Shown: positions 1 through 11,942 of the stretch, one piece after another
Position numbering within the stretch: position 1 is the first letter of the stretch
Layout: each line of letters begins with the position of its first letter
Source: Apiospora phragmitis
Lineage: Eukaryota > Ascomycota > Sordariomycetes > Amphisphaeriales > Apiosporaceae
Direction: 5' to 3'
NCBI GenBank assembly: GCA_038363925.1
Contig: JAQQWL010000013.1
Span: 1,488,001-1,552,000, forward strand
DNA: 64,000 nucleotides
Position numbers and translations under genes: made by a program
The notes under the pieces: generated by a model
The model's database searches: none
What the model was told of the DNA's origin: nothing
Seen by the model: only the letters and a program-made list of their open reading frames with translations

Positions 1-2182
1 TCAGCATGGTTTCCAAGTACGTCCTGAATTGCTTCAGCGGCAGCAATTTCCAACCGTTGTTGTTTCCACTCGGACCAATTATGCTAGGAATGGCGTTGAA
101 CACCGCAGCTAAGCTAAGGATGAGACCATGCCGCTCTTCACTTTGCCGCTTCTGGAGCGAATCGATCTTTCCCGCAAGGAGTTCAGCAAATGATGTGATT
201 TGGCTCAGGGGTTCGGGCGAATTGCGTGCTATTTCTGCACCTAGGGCACCAAGTGAAGCGGCAGCAACCCTTCGCGACGCAGCATCCATATCGCCAACTC
301 CTCTCCATCCGATCAGGCCTTCCATCAGGGCCACACCATATTGCGGGGAGAGTTTGGTAGCATTCGAGGCAACCTCATCAATGGCCCTGGAGCGCAACGC
401 CACAGAATGATAATCAACTGTCTGCACGATCGAGATTCCTTCCACCACTGTGTCCGGGTGTCTTCCAATAAGCTCCTGGAGGGCGGCAGACGAGCCTCTT
501 CTTATGTTTCCTGCAGGGTCAAGAGATGCAGCGACGACCAACTCAGTAGCCAGTAACTGCAAGGTTGATTCAGAGGCGGGATGAGCCTCAGCTACGACTG
601 TTGACTTCACTGGGACTTGCAGTAACTCAGCGGTGCTGTATCGCTAGCTAGAGCCCATATTCCGAAGCAAGCGGCATCACGAACGTTGGTACCGACAGAG
701 CCACCCGATATTCCCCGCTTTTCGAAGGCCAGGCCCAGGAGTAGAGCCTGAACTATATCTGCAAGACTTTCAGGCGGAGGCGAACGCCGATACAGAAGGT
801 GGGATAGTGTCAGCGTCAGCCCGTGCCATTCCAAAGGGTCGACAGAGGTAAGGTCTCGAGTCCGTGGCCCGAGAGGGTTCGACTGGCTTTTGACCCACAG
901 GACATTCCTGTTCAAGGACTCTAGAACAGCCTCGACGACTTGAACAGCCATGTCTGGTTCAAGCTTCAGTGTAATAACACTAAATGCTTTGCTAGCAGCA
1001 AGCCTGACGGGAGTGTCGTTATCTGCCAAGTGTTCAAATAAATAGCCAATGGAAGTCTCGACCATCTCGGTGTCCGCCATGGTCTGATCTGCTTTCCGCA
1101 GTGTCAAGGTGGTGACACTTCTGATCACCTTGATCATCATCTTCCTTGCAAGTGCCGAGCCCTTGATTATGGCAAATGTGGAATTATCTTCGGATGAAAC
1201 CCCATTGACCGCATAGTAGATCGGGCCCAAGAGTGAATTCATCATTGAAGTGTCAGCTGCCGCTTGCAGTACGCCAGCGAGGAAACTGAGACTTCCTATG
1301 TAATAGTAGGGCGTATCTGCAGGCCCATCCGCTTGTGGTCGCAAAGTAAAGAGAGCCCAGTGCACAAGCGCTTTGAGAATGCCGGCCTCTTGCATATCTC
1401 TCCGCATGGCCAGGCGTATGAGAAGAGTTTTTGCGCCATCTCTCTCCTTTCCCGGCGATGCAAGGTACTTCAGAGCAAGCGGGATAACCCTTAGTGTGAT
1501 ACCAGGTATCTGCCCAGGCCATTCGAGGCCCGGCAGTACAGGCCGCCCTGAATCATCGAAATCGCCAGATGATATGGTTGAAAGATCGAAGGGGGCAAAG
1601 AAAAGCTGCGAGAGCCATAGTAAAACCACGTATCGTTCATGCCAGGTCCACGATATGCTCGACTGGGAGTCTTGGGCTTCCGCTCTTTCCTTTTCCGATG
1701 CCTCGAGGGCAAAAAGGAGAAGTTCGAGATACCTCGTCTGACGTTGAGAAACCTTACAATCACCTTCTCCCCCGGATTTTGCAGAAAGAGTATATGAGCC
1801 TACATATAGCATTGGGCATGGGGGTTAGGAGCTCAGTACGGGTGGACAGTCCCCTTGACTTCCGGTGGTCTTGGAGCAGTTCCAGATAGGCATCCGCCAA
1901 AATGGGAAGAAACTTGGAGAGGTGGGGATCAAGCAACTGTGGGAGCTCCTGAAAAGGGTCCAGCACCTATATTTCCTGCATTAGAGGATGTGGCAGGAAC
2001 ATGCTGAATCTTGAAGCACTTACACGATCGACCAGTCTCGTGACTTCCTTTGCTCGGACTCTTCTCCGTAACTGGCCATCTCGCTGCCGCAAGAACGGAA
2101 CCAATGAGCGGTCAAAATCTGCAATCAGGTCTGCCGAGTTTCGCTGAACCCAAATATCTCGATCGGTATCTGTGGCGTCCAT
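1..2182 (-). CDS. Tubulin-folding cofactor D (partial, 3' end beyond window; three apparent frameshifts)
   Basis: Recognised as the tubulin-specific chaperone D family (TBCD; yeast Cin1, fission yeast Alp1), a HEAT/ARM-repeat protein that captures beta-tubulin and, with cofactors C and E, releases assembly-competent tubulin dimers in the cytosol. Seen: start MDATDTDRD; exon 1 is 2024-2182, a 57 bp intron is 1967-2023, then exon 2 runs to the left edge. Family hallmarks include DPFQELPQLLDPHL, FCKIRG-EKVIVRFLN, RYVVLLWLSQLFFAPFDL, KYLASPGKERDGAKTLL, EWHGLTLTLSHLLYRR and VRDAACFGIWALA, followed by RYSTAELL. The frame is lost by one missing base at three places: a C run at 1769-1773, about 1738-1744, and about 643-647. 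The flanking protein stays conserved across each, so these look like sequence errors. An alternative start 21 codons upstream (2245) is possible. Family assignment is secure; intactness is not. Confidence 0.9.
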
Positions 2183-2835
2183 GGTTACCTGACTTCGAAG
2201 TGACTCTTTCAATTCCAGAAAGGCAAGGCTATTTCTTGACAGCACGATATCGTAGTCACTTCATATCAGTAGGTAGGAGGTTTGCATTAGCCAATGCGCA
2301 GAAGCCAGCTGTCCGACGCAGAGGGCACAAGGTCTGGGGCAGTGGTTTGCACCCAGTAATGAGGAAATGACTGTTTACGGTTCTTATTGGTTGGAAGGCT
2401 TAGCATTCAGGAGTCGAGATACTCATGCAATGGATGATTTGTGTTCTGCCTCGTTTGGGTGGTGCCTGGAGGGTGGAGAGTGCAGTTGGTTAGCTGGTTC
2501 ATTTCTTTAGATGCATAATTATGCACATAACCCCACAACTCCACACTACCGGGGACTACCAATCAGGGCACCCTATAGCCAGAAGCCAATATCTCAGTGG
2601 CAATCATCATGATATACAAAATGTATTGTTGCTTACTGCTTTATAGACTTCATAGTAGCTGGAATATAGCCAAATTCCCTTCTAACCTTGCCAGATCTCG
2701 CTACATATATGGTCAGACCGCCAAAGGCCCAAAAACTAGGTATTTACGCTACTTGTGTTTTTCTCAACCAGTGTACTTCCATGGTGTTTATAGTAGGTTC
2801 TTTGCAGTCTAGTCGAGACTTCCCCCGCTCGTGTC
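2183..2835. other. Intergenic: TBCD promoter and ABC-transporter 3' region
   Basis: This 650 bp stretch lies upstream of the leftward TBCD start and downstream of the leftward ABC transporter stop. It is moderately AT-rich around 2580-2720. I see no conserved coding sequence and no tRNA. Confidence 0.6.
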
Positions 2836-5800
2836 CTATTCCTTGGTATCCAAAACCTTGACGAGGTCGTCAAATTCACCGCTGTGCTTCATCATATCGT
2901 AAAACGGTCCTTTGGCCTCGTAGAGCTCCTTGGGACTTCCGTTCCTACAAACAAATCACCGCAAATCAGTCAAAAGCCCCAGCCCGGCGGGTTTGCCTAG
3001 GTACTTGGATGAGTGAGAAAGTATAAAAGTACTTACTCGATGACGTGACCCGCGCTCAGCACGACCACGCGATCGTAGTCGATGATGGTCTTGAGGCGGT
3101 GCGCGATGGTGACCAGGGTCCGGTCCCGGCCGTGCTCGTTCAGGTCCTTGCGCAGGACCTCCTGGATGCCCTGGTCGGTCTCGTAGTCCATGCTGGCGGT
3201 CGCCTCGTCTAGCAGCATGAGCTTGCTCTTGCGCACGAGGGCCCGGCAGAGCGACAGGACCTGCCGTTGCCCGTGCGAGAAGTTGTCGCCTTTGGCTTTG
3301 ACCGCAGTCGCGAGGTTGATCCCTTGGGCCTCCGCCCCGTCGTGCTGGCTATCGGGCGTGGCGTCCTCGTCATACTTGAACGAAGCAATACCGCTGCAAT
3401 ACTGCAGTACCTTCTTGACCACTTCAATGGGGATCTCGTTGCCCGGGTTGAGGTTCGAACCGACGTCCCCAGTGAAAAGGACCGCCTCTTGAGGGATAAT
3501 GGTCAGAGCCTCGCGGAGCTTCCTGCGGGGAAAACTGGTAATGTCCACACCATCGAAGAAGACTTGGCCGGATACAATGTTGGTGAATCGTAGGAGCGAT
3601 AAAGCTAGCGTACTTTTGCCCGACCCGGTTCGTCCCACCACAGCGACTCTTTCGCCAGCAGCGAACTTGAGGTTAATATTCTTCAGAATATCAGGGCCGT
3701 CGTCACTGTATTTGATGGTTACGTTGCGGAACTCAATTTCGCCGTTCCTAGGCCACTCCTTAGGCATGATCAAGCTTTCATTGTCAGTGTAATGTCCTGC
3801 CTCGCCGTATTCTTTCGGCTTTTCCTCTGGCTCGACGGAGGCATATTCCCGCACGCGGTGGAACTAGAATTTTTCAGTATCTCAGAAGATGATGATGAAA
3901 CCAAGGAGTTTAGGTAACCTACACTTTGGAGTTCGACTTCTAATTCATTCATCGCCCGCACGAGCATAATGATCAGACTGCTGAGTGTCTACACATAGGT
4001 ATTAGCAAATTCCACACATCAATCCCTAAGAATGACGTGTGCTCACTGTGGCGTTAGTGAGAGAAAATCCCACCAATCCAGCGGCCACCGTGCCTGCTTG
4101 AGCGATGGCGATGGCGCCGGCAGCAACAGTGACCAGTGTGGTGGCCATGTCGATCTTCAGGGCCACCCACCGGTTGCAGTTGTAGGCTGCTTCGGCAGCC
4201 ATTGAGTAGACACGGAGTTTCTGTGCGAGTTGGTCACCGAATATGGTGGACATGCCGGCGCGGGCTCGAATAATCGCAATCCCCGCCAGACTATCCGCAA
4301 ACTGCGAGAACAAGGGAGACTGCGCCGATGCCATGAGGCGCTTAACCGCCACGGCAGTACGGGTATACATCTCGCCAGCAATTATACCAACACAACAGCA
4401 CTAGATCACCAGTCAGCAAGGATCCTTGTGCGACTTATGTATGACTGTCCAATATAAAAGCGCAGTAACTGGCGTAAGTAGCCTAGACTCGAGCCACCTT
4501 TGCAATAACAGGCGGGGGTCCATGGAACTTACGAATGCCGCTGGAACCATGAAAACCGGGAGAACCGAGCCGACAGCCGCGATCTGGAAGAAGAGACGGA
4601 TGAAAGCCTCTAAACAGTATCGGAGCATAGCAGGCAGCGACTTGTCAATCGAGAACATATCGCGAGAGAAGCGGTTGACGACTCGGCCGACCGGCGTGGC
4701 CTTGAACCAGGAAAGGGGCACGTTCATCATGGCCGTGATGAAGGTCGTGTGCAGGGTACGGGCCGCATGCCAACCACCCCATTCGTAGCCAACCGTGGTG
4801 AGCCCGGTCAGGACGATCTCTCCGAAGCTCCAAGCAGCGTAGACGCCCAGGTAGAAGCCGACATTGACCGCGCCCGGCCCGTCGTAGGCGCCGACCCAGA
4901 CCGCGAGCCACAGGCCGGTACCGACAGCGGACGCAACAGAGAGGAAGCTGCAGGCGAGGGCGAATATCGCGTGAATCGGGTTGCCGTAGTACTGGAGGTA
5001 CTTGTAGAACTGGAAGCGCGATGTTGGCCCGAGACTCAGGGCTTCTTGTGTAACTTCGTCTCGGCGCTTGTCCTCCACCGACTTCACAGCATAGTTTGAC
5101 GCACCATTCGTGCTGTTCGTACCGTTTGTGCCGTTCGTGTGTTCACTAGTATTTCCATTAGCAGTACGGCTAGCTGCGACCTCTACCGTGGCGTCAACGT
5201 TGCCGCCGTTAGCGATATTTTCCTTCAAAGATACCGGCTTGCGGATGACACCGAGGTTTCGTTGCATGTCTTTTATCGCACCGTTCTCCATGCTCACGGC
5301 TAGATCTGCCTGCGGGGCTATCCAGGGTACTTGAGTCACCAGGACGATGGTTCGCCCTTGAGCATTTCCCCACAGAAGCAGTCTGCCCATACTGATGCAG
5401 CAGTTTTGGCGTCCTATCAACTCTCAGGTATTAGTGTTGCTCTTTTGGGAGATCGACCGTATGTCTCGGGAGAGAATCAGGCAATGCTGCAGCGAGCCGC
5501 GTACTTGACCCCTCCCGAAACATGCCGGAATAGGAAAAGATGAGGCCCGAAGGTCGCTTACCAAAGCTGAGAAGATGTCATCAAGGAGAAGAACAGGCGC
5601 CTTCGAGTATAGGGCACGGGCCAGAGCCACACGGCTCTTCTGGCCACCAGAAAGTGAGGTACCATTCTCTCCAACCTCGGTCTCGTCGCGTTCAGGGAAT
5701 TCGTCGAAGTCAATGGGCAACCCACATGCGTTGATCACGCGGTTATAGCGCACCTCCTCGAACTCACTGTTGAAGAGAATATTCCCACGAATCGTGTCAT

Positions 5801-7973
5801 TCTGCAGCCATGCGCTCTGTGACGCGTACGCGATATCTTTGGGGCTGGAGACCCGGCCAGATTCAACCAGAGTCTCGCCTAGAATTGCCATCAACAGCGT
5901 CGATTTGCCACTCCCGCTCGGCCCGGTGACAACATTCAACCCACCGTAGGCAAATTCGATCGTTACATTTCTAAGTACAAATGTTGCCTTCTTATGCAAT
6001 TGGAAAGTGGCATCCTCAATATGCAATGGCCCAACGTCGTGCTGGGTTAGCGGCGTGACATTATTGAAATAGCGATCGATTCGCTTCAGGGATACGCCAG
6101 CTGCAGTGATCTGTCTAGACATGCCAGTTGCCATTGCCAGATTCCGGCGAATAGAGCGGATCAATGTAATGGCGGTGAACGCAATGTCTGCAGTCAGGGG
6201 CTGGTTCCTAGTTGTTACATGAAGAGTGAACATCATAAGGAGGGACGTGATGGGAACTGCCTCGGTAAGGAAGTTGATCAACACGTAGCTAGCAGAATGG
6301 TCAGTCGACGAACTACAATCCGTTAAACAAGGAACTCACTTCATGTTGACCTTCCAGATAAGATTCTGTTCGCCCAGGCGGATCTGGCTGATTCTCTTGA
6401 CCACAGCATTCTCCCAAGCAAAATACTTGACCGCTCTAATGGATGTCAAGTATTCAGTTATAGCAGAGATACGGGAGTCCTGGATTTGTCTCTCCTTCCT
6501 TTGGAGAACAACCATGCGCTGAGCAAGCACCACCCCAACTGGTGATAGTACGGCCATGATGGCGATACCAACAAGAGCTGGCCAGTCGAGAAGCTTGTAC
6601 ATGCCAACCAGAGCCACCATGGTCCCAACAGGTATACCCACGAAAATAAGCATGACGTCCCGGCCGTTAGTAATGGCGTCGATGTCAGCACTCATCATGT
6701 TCGCCAATCGACCGGTGGAGGTTGCCTGGGACTTCTTCTCTTCAGGCTTGCCCTTGCCTGTAGAGGATATCTCTTGGAAGACGTCGTCGTCCAGTTCCAT
6801 GGATCCCATTGCCTTGTAGTACAATTCTTGAGTCATGGCCGACTTCACACGAACAATGATGCGGGTCGATGTGAAGATATACTGCTGGAATGAAACGGAA
6901 CGAGTTAGATGACCTACGAACAGGAGTATAACCCACACCCACGGGCGGATGGTGGCGGTCGTGGGGCTTCAATGTATTGCAAAAGGCGATACAGAGCATA
7001 AGGAGCAACCAGCTCAACAGTGAAAGCAAGAGTGCCGTATACAGTCATGATGAAGAGCTCTTTGTAAAGGAAGCGAAGCAGCGTGCCCATGGTAGATCCA
7101 GACCTACGTCTTGCGTCCTGAATTCTTGTGAGGAGAAGTAGTGGCTCATCGTACCACGGAAGCTTGGGCAGCTCTTCCATGGTCATTTGACGACGAGCAC
7201 CCCTCCACAGCAGCGGCGTAAGCCATTCATACGTGACATAGTACTCGAGCCAGCTACACGTTTCCTCGGGCGATGGGTCTTGAGGGCCAATCTTCTCGGA
7301 AAAGTCGAGGTTCAGCGAAGGAGGCACCCATTCTCTTGGTGTGGCAAGCGCAACAAAGACAGCCGCGCTCAACGTTGCAACACTACAGATCATCATAGTA
7401 TTTAGCCCAAAGTCCGCGTCGGCGTCGACCGACGGAATGAGTTCTCCGACCACAATAACCAGCCATGCCCCCGCCAGCGTAAGGTTGACCTGGTGTAAGG
7501 CGACATGTCGCCACTCGATATCATTCACCAGTCGAATAAGACCGAGCAGGAAGGCGTAAACTAAGATAGCAACATTTGCCCAGTTTGCGCCATGTCGTAC
7601 TGCAGCGACGATCATAAACGCCAGCGTGGATGCTCGCAAGGCTTGACTGCACAGTTCGAAGGGCAGCGAGATTGGCGAGGCATTTGCTTCTGGATGGGTG
7701 ACCCGCGAGAAAGACCGTCGTGTGAGATGCGTGGCAACGAGTAGCACAGAGAAGATGACAAGAGCTAACTGTATATAACCGGTCTTGGCAACATAGGATA
7801 CCCGATAGATCCATTCCAGTCTTGAGGTGCTACCATGGCATTAGATTCAGGTCATTGCTTACGGAGAGATTTCATTCAACTCACCTATGCCGAGACTCGA
7901 AAAAGGCTCCCACATAGTTCTGTAGGTGTAGTGTGGCAATCGAGTCACCCGTACCTAGCGGTGAGGACTCCAT
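2836..7973 (-). CDS. ABCC-type multidrug/conjugate ABC transporter (8 exons; two apparent frameshifts)
   Basis: Full-length ABC transporter of the MRP/ABCC family (Ybt1/Nft1-like), expected to export conjugates or drugs across the vacuolar or plasma membrane. Exons on the minus strand: 7885-7973, 6340-7829, 5562-6288, 4533-5413, 4047-4400, 3923-3988, 3037-3863, 2836-2944. With two missing bases restored the length is exactly 1515 codons. Order: N-terminal hydrophobic TMD0-like segment, TMD1, NBD1 (Walker A TGPSGSGKST, signature LSGGQKSR, Walker B VLLLDD), a Thr/Asn/Gly linker (TNGTNGTN), TMD2, NBD2 (Walker A GRTGSGKST, signature FSHGQRQ, Walker B LMLLDE, H-loop TIAHRL). NBD2 has FSHGQ instead of LSGGQ, and NBD1 has Asp after its Walker B where NBD2 has Glu, as in asymmetric ABCC proteins. 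Missing bases: the G run at 6963-6966 and the C run at 5355-5357. Start chosen because exon 1 splices in frame into the first membrane segments. Confidence 0.93.
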
Positions 7974-10900
7974 TCTCCGCTACTTAACCTCTGACGACTG
8001 GCTCGCGATCGCATCTAAGACGGCAGATGATGATGAGATAGCAAAGCAGGAAGATGGGTATAAAGTTACGGGCGGTGTTCAATGGATGTTGACCTGGGGA
8101 GATTCCCTCCGTCTTACGCCCCACTGTTGGATTGAAGTAGTACCGTAGGCAGGTCGGGAGGTTGAATGGACGACGACTTCGGCGCTATGAGGTGATACTA
8201 CGCAATGATGTAGGATATGATTCGGCTGGTGTAGCTTGACTTACGACTTACCGCGTAAATATATTTGAATTCCCTCATTGCAAAGAGTGACTTGGTCAAT
8301 AATGGGGGGTGCCCGCCGTACTGTACACCATCCTGCGATAAAAACTGATTATGCTTGACGGCAGCTGCCTAGAAACTTCAAGCGGAAACGTGATTGAAGC
8401 CGGAGATATCGGTGTCCTATAGCGGCAGGTCAGAGTGCCTCCTAACTGTGCACTCCTTACCCCGGAATTCGCGACATCTGTTGGTATTTCTTCAACGTTT
8501 ACTAGTTCTTTTCCCACGCGGCTTTCCATCCGCGAGCTAGTCAGTAGTACAAGCGAAGGTCGAGGAGAAGCCACGATCATATAGGGCCGGCCATATCTGC
8601 CACGAGTATGCTGGTAGATTCAGTAACATTGGGTAAATGAGAGATATACTCACGCGATACAATCCGGCAAAACCGTGCTCGGAACCAGATAGTTGCCCGA
8701 GTCCGAATAGACGGGCGTGGAGTTTCGGCGCAGGTCAGTCAATACACCGGTTTCTATTCCGATATGGCGCTTGGCGCGGGGAACATCTCAGCCGCATCTA
8801 GTTTGAATGGAGCTCCAATATACATATCAATGCCAATGAAGAATTATGTCGTAAAAATAGATACCCAGTCTCCAAAGTAGCGAGTCGTGAAGGTTTACAA
8901 GGTTAAACGTGTCTGACACAAGCTTGGCTTCGGTTGAATTACTTCAATGTTTCTTACCCCGTTGGTGCCTCGCGCTCCTAATCAAGATATGATGCCTACA
9001 ATAATAGTATATACAACCTTGCCATATACATTAATGCTTGAAAAGTGGAATATATTTTACCAAAGTTTCTTGTTTATACCCTTCTATTAATGTATAGTTT
9101 GGAATGATATTAGACAGCTTGAAAACGGGGAGTGATTCAGGGCGCGCGCATTCTATTTTTGATTTTGGGCAGTGGGAGACGAACGAAGCAGAGACATTGG
9201 TCTCTATGAGGAATGCAACTGTTCACTAGGAGCCGCAGAGAAAACATGTTGCTGCTCGGTCTTGGAAAGGGGGGCAGGGCCGGGAGTGCGCAATGCGAAG
9301 AGTATCAGGCGTAAAGTCATGTACATATAATTATCGATTACTACACCCATCTCTGTTCCCTCTTGCCATAGAATCATGTTCAACCATTGGTTGTGGAGGA
9401 CAACACATCAACCTTATCATGACAGGAAGAGTCCATTGACAGTGGTCTCGAGATCGATCTAAGTGGTGTTTAGCCGCGTATTCGAGGCTTGGTGTCTCAA
9501 ACCGGGTGTAACAGTCACCCTCGGATGTTCTGTGTCTGCCAGCAAGCTGCAACTCTTTATTTTATGGTCACTTCAGCATTGTGACGTCGGTGTTGACTTT
9601 TTACCAGTCACTTTCGTCCATCACTGCTCGAAGGCTTGGTGATATGCATGCAACGTACAATCAAGGCGATAAGGACACGACGATCCTCACTTCGCTGGAG
9701 GGTAGAGAAGCAATGGGCAGCTGTATGTAAATTACCTAGGTAGCTGCTCACTCTTGGAACGGGAATCATACGGAGAGCAAGCCGGGTTGAGAATTCTCGG
9801 ATTCTCCCCCGAACCGCATCCCTCAATGCTCGTGACCTATCTAACCCAGATTTATAGAAATAAACAAGAAGTCGAAGAAGACGGGAGGGTGAAAGTGGCG
9901 TCAAACTTTGCATCCCTCTGGAGTGAGATCTGCAATATAATCAAAAAAAACACATTCCCGCGGAACTTGTGCCGCGAAGCACCTCAACAGGGAGGCCGGA
10001 GAAGAGGTCGGCAAGATCCATACTTGAGCGGCTTGCGATGCGATGTAGAAAATGACAGGTCATGCGCGGATATGGACCAGGCGCGATAATCCAGTTCGGA
10101 GCGGACCACTTCCTGGCTACATATTGCGCTCCCATGCAGAGGGGCGTTTCCCGTGCCCTTGCCTAACCTTGGTATCGTTGGCACTGGGCAGGGCAGGGAG
10201 TTCGATGGCCATGCCAATTAACGGAATATTCCACAATGCCCCGATTCGACCGACCACCTCCAGAGCTCCAGTGGGCCAGAAGTGAGGCAGATGCATCGCA
10301 TCGGAAACGAGACAGTCCCAACTTGCCTGGGCCGTTGTGTCATTGGCTTGAGCCGCCGGGCGATCGCAGCAATTGGAGCTTACACATAGATGCACGGCAA
10401 CAGCTTGTTCGACGTATACATCCCAATACTTCCCTTCCCAGGGTACTACAAATACAAATTTGTTTAGCGAGGCGGGCAGGCGGGTTGTCACTCGGAGCTA
10501 CATTGATCATGGATGAACTTTGCTCTGCCGAGAGGTACGGAAGAGAGGGCAGGGCCGTTGGCTTTATTAGGCACTTATATCGATGCAAGAATTTCAAGCC
10601 AGCAACGAGGCCGCGGTTCTGGCCTCGGGTCCCGGCATAAAAAAAATGTTGTCCTTTTTGAGGTATCAAATATCACATCTATGAGGGCGCGGTAGCTACC
10701 CGTCATGCTGACAACCAAGACATACATCATCGGAATATGGCCGCATACCGACCCAACCACTATGTTCTTTGGGCTTTGGGATGAAAAGAACGATCAATTC
10801 TGCCTTCGCAAACATGTACTACTCATTAGGACGACCAATATTGATGTACTCTCAATGGGCATGGGAAGGAATATGCGCTTTGCAGATGGTGAAATTCTGG

Positions 10901-11151
10901 AGAGCGCACAGGGTCGGGAGAGCCATACGCTCGGATAGCAGTGTCCCGTTTCACGATCTGGAATCTGGCGAAGACAGTACAGCGCAACTGTGAAGAGGTA
11001 TGGGATAAGCGAACGATTGTCTAGTATTCTCGCTCAACGACCCCCAAGTTCTATCTCGTGTTGCTGCCATTGAGCAAGTTGCTCAACGAGCGGCATGTTG
11101 CACCAGCAGGTTATCATGGCGCAAATACAGGCTGTCCGTATTGATACCGCT
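7974..11151. other. Intergenic, 3.2 kb, no supported gene
   Basis: This is the upstream region of the ABC transporter and the downstream region of the FKBP gene. Short open frames exist on both strands (for example about 10117-10491 minus and 10236-10640 plus), but they show no recognisable family, splice structure or conserved motif. The stretch 9000-9120 is AT-rich. Confidence 0.5.
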
Positions 11152-11942
11152 CTAGTTGATCTTCTTAAGCTCGACATCGCTAAAAACCCGAGTTAGCAGG
11201 TTGAACCGAGTGGGGTTCCGCAAGGAGTGGTGAAGAGGGACTTACAAGATCAGATCCGAGTTAGGAGGGATGTGGCCAGGGAAGCCGCTATACAAATGAC
11301 ATTAGTACAGGTGTACGAAAAAAGCGCGTGCCGCAAGCCGAGATACACGGGATCGATTGGGTGGTACCCGGCCTATTGGAAGCCTATTGGAGGAGAAGGG
11401 GGATGGTATGGATGAATCGCTTACCGGGCGCCGTAGGCAAAGTCACTGGAGAACGGTATTAGTCAAGGCCTCCTTGAGTGTATGTAGATACGGTGTTGGA
11501 ACACTTACGCGGAGATGGTCAGGGTAGCCTTCTCGCCAACCTTCATCTGGGTAACGCCCTCGTCCCAGCCTATAGACACGGACGGTTAGCTGAGGAGCCA
11601 AATCGTCCTGTGAGTACACAATGGTGAACCATACCCTTGATGACTTGACCGACACCAATCGTGGTCTCGAAGTCGCCGCGGCCAACGGAAGAGTCGAACC
11701 TAGTGTAAGCAATGTCAGCTACTCGTTGCCAAAAGGCCAGGCAGCCCTGACGTCATGCCATAAGAAGGACCGTCGACAGGAACCGTGTGGAGGAAGGAGA
11801 GGAGGGGTAGCGCATACTTGTTGCCCTTGGAGTCGGGCTTGGAGGTGTCCTTGAGCCAGCCAGTGTACTCGATGGTGACGGACTGGCCAGGCGTGGGGAT
11901 GGCGCCGGAGCCCTCCTTGATAGTGGTCTTGGTGACACCCAT
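11152..11942 (-). CDS. FPR1: FKBP12-type peptidyl-prolyl cis-trans isomerase
   Basis: Small cytosolic FK506/rapamycin-binding prolyl isomerase. With FK506 it inhibits calcineurin, and with rapamycin it inhibits TOR. Six exons on the minus strand: 11818-11942, 11635-11699, 11509-11569, 11425-11445, 11246-11287, 11152-11179. All have GT-AG borders and together give 342 bp, a 113-residue protein typical of the family, with no frameshift. Visible pocket residues: Tyr in YTGWL, Phe-Asp in KFDSS, Phe in GDFETT, Val-Ile and Trp in GQVIKGWDEGV, Tyr in FAYGARGFPGHIPP, Phe in LIFDVELKKIN. Five introns in so short a gene, one flanking a 21-nt exon, is a dense architecture. The symbol is used in the yeast sense. 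Confidence 0.97.

Noticed and set aside
5100..5150. TNGTNGTN codon repeat in the ABC transporter linker as a separate mobile or repeat element
   Set aside because: It lies in the flexible linker between NBD1 and TMD2, stays in frame and is only about 30 bp; ordinary low-complexity linker.
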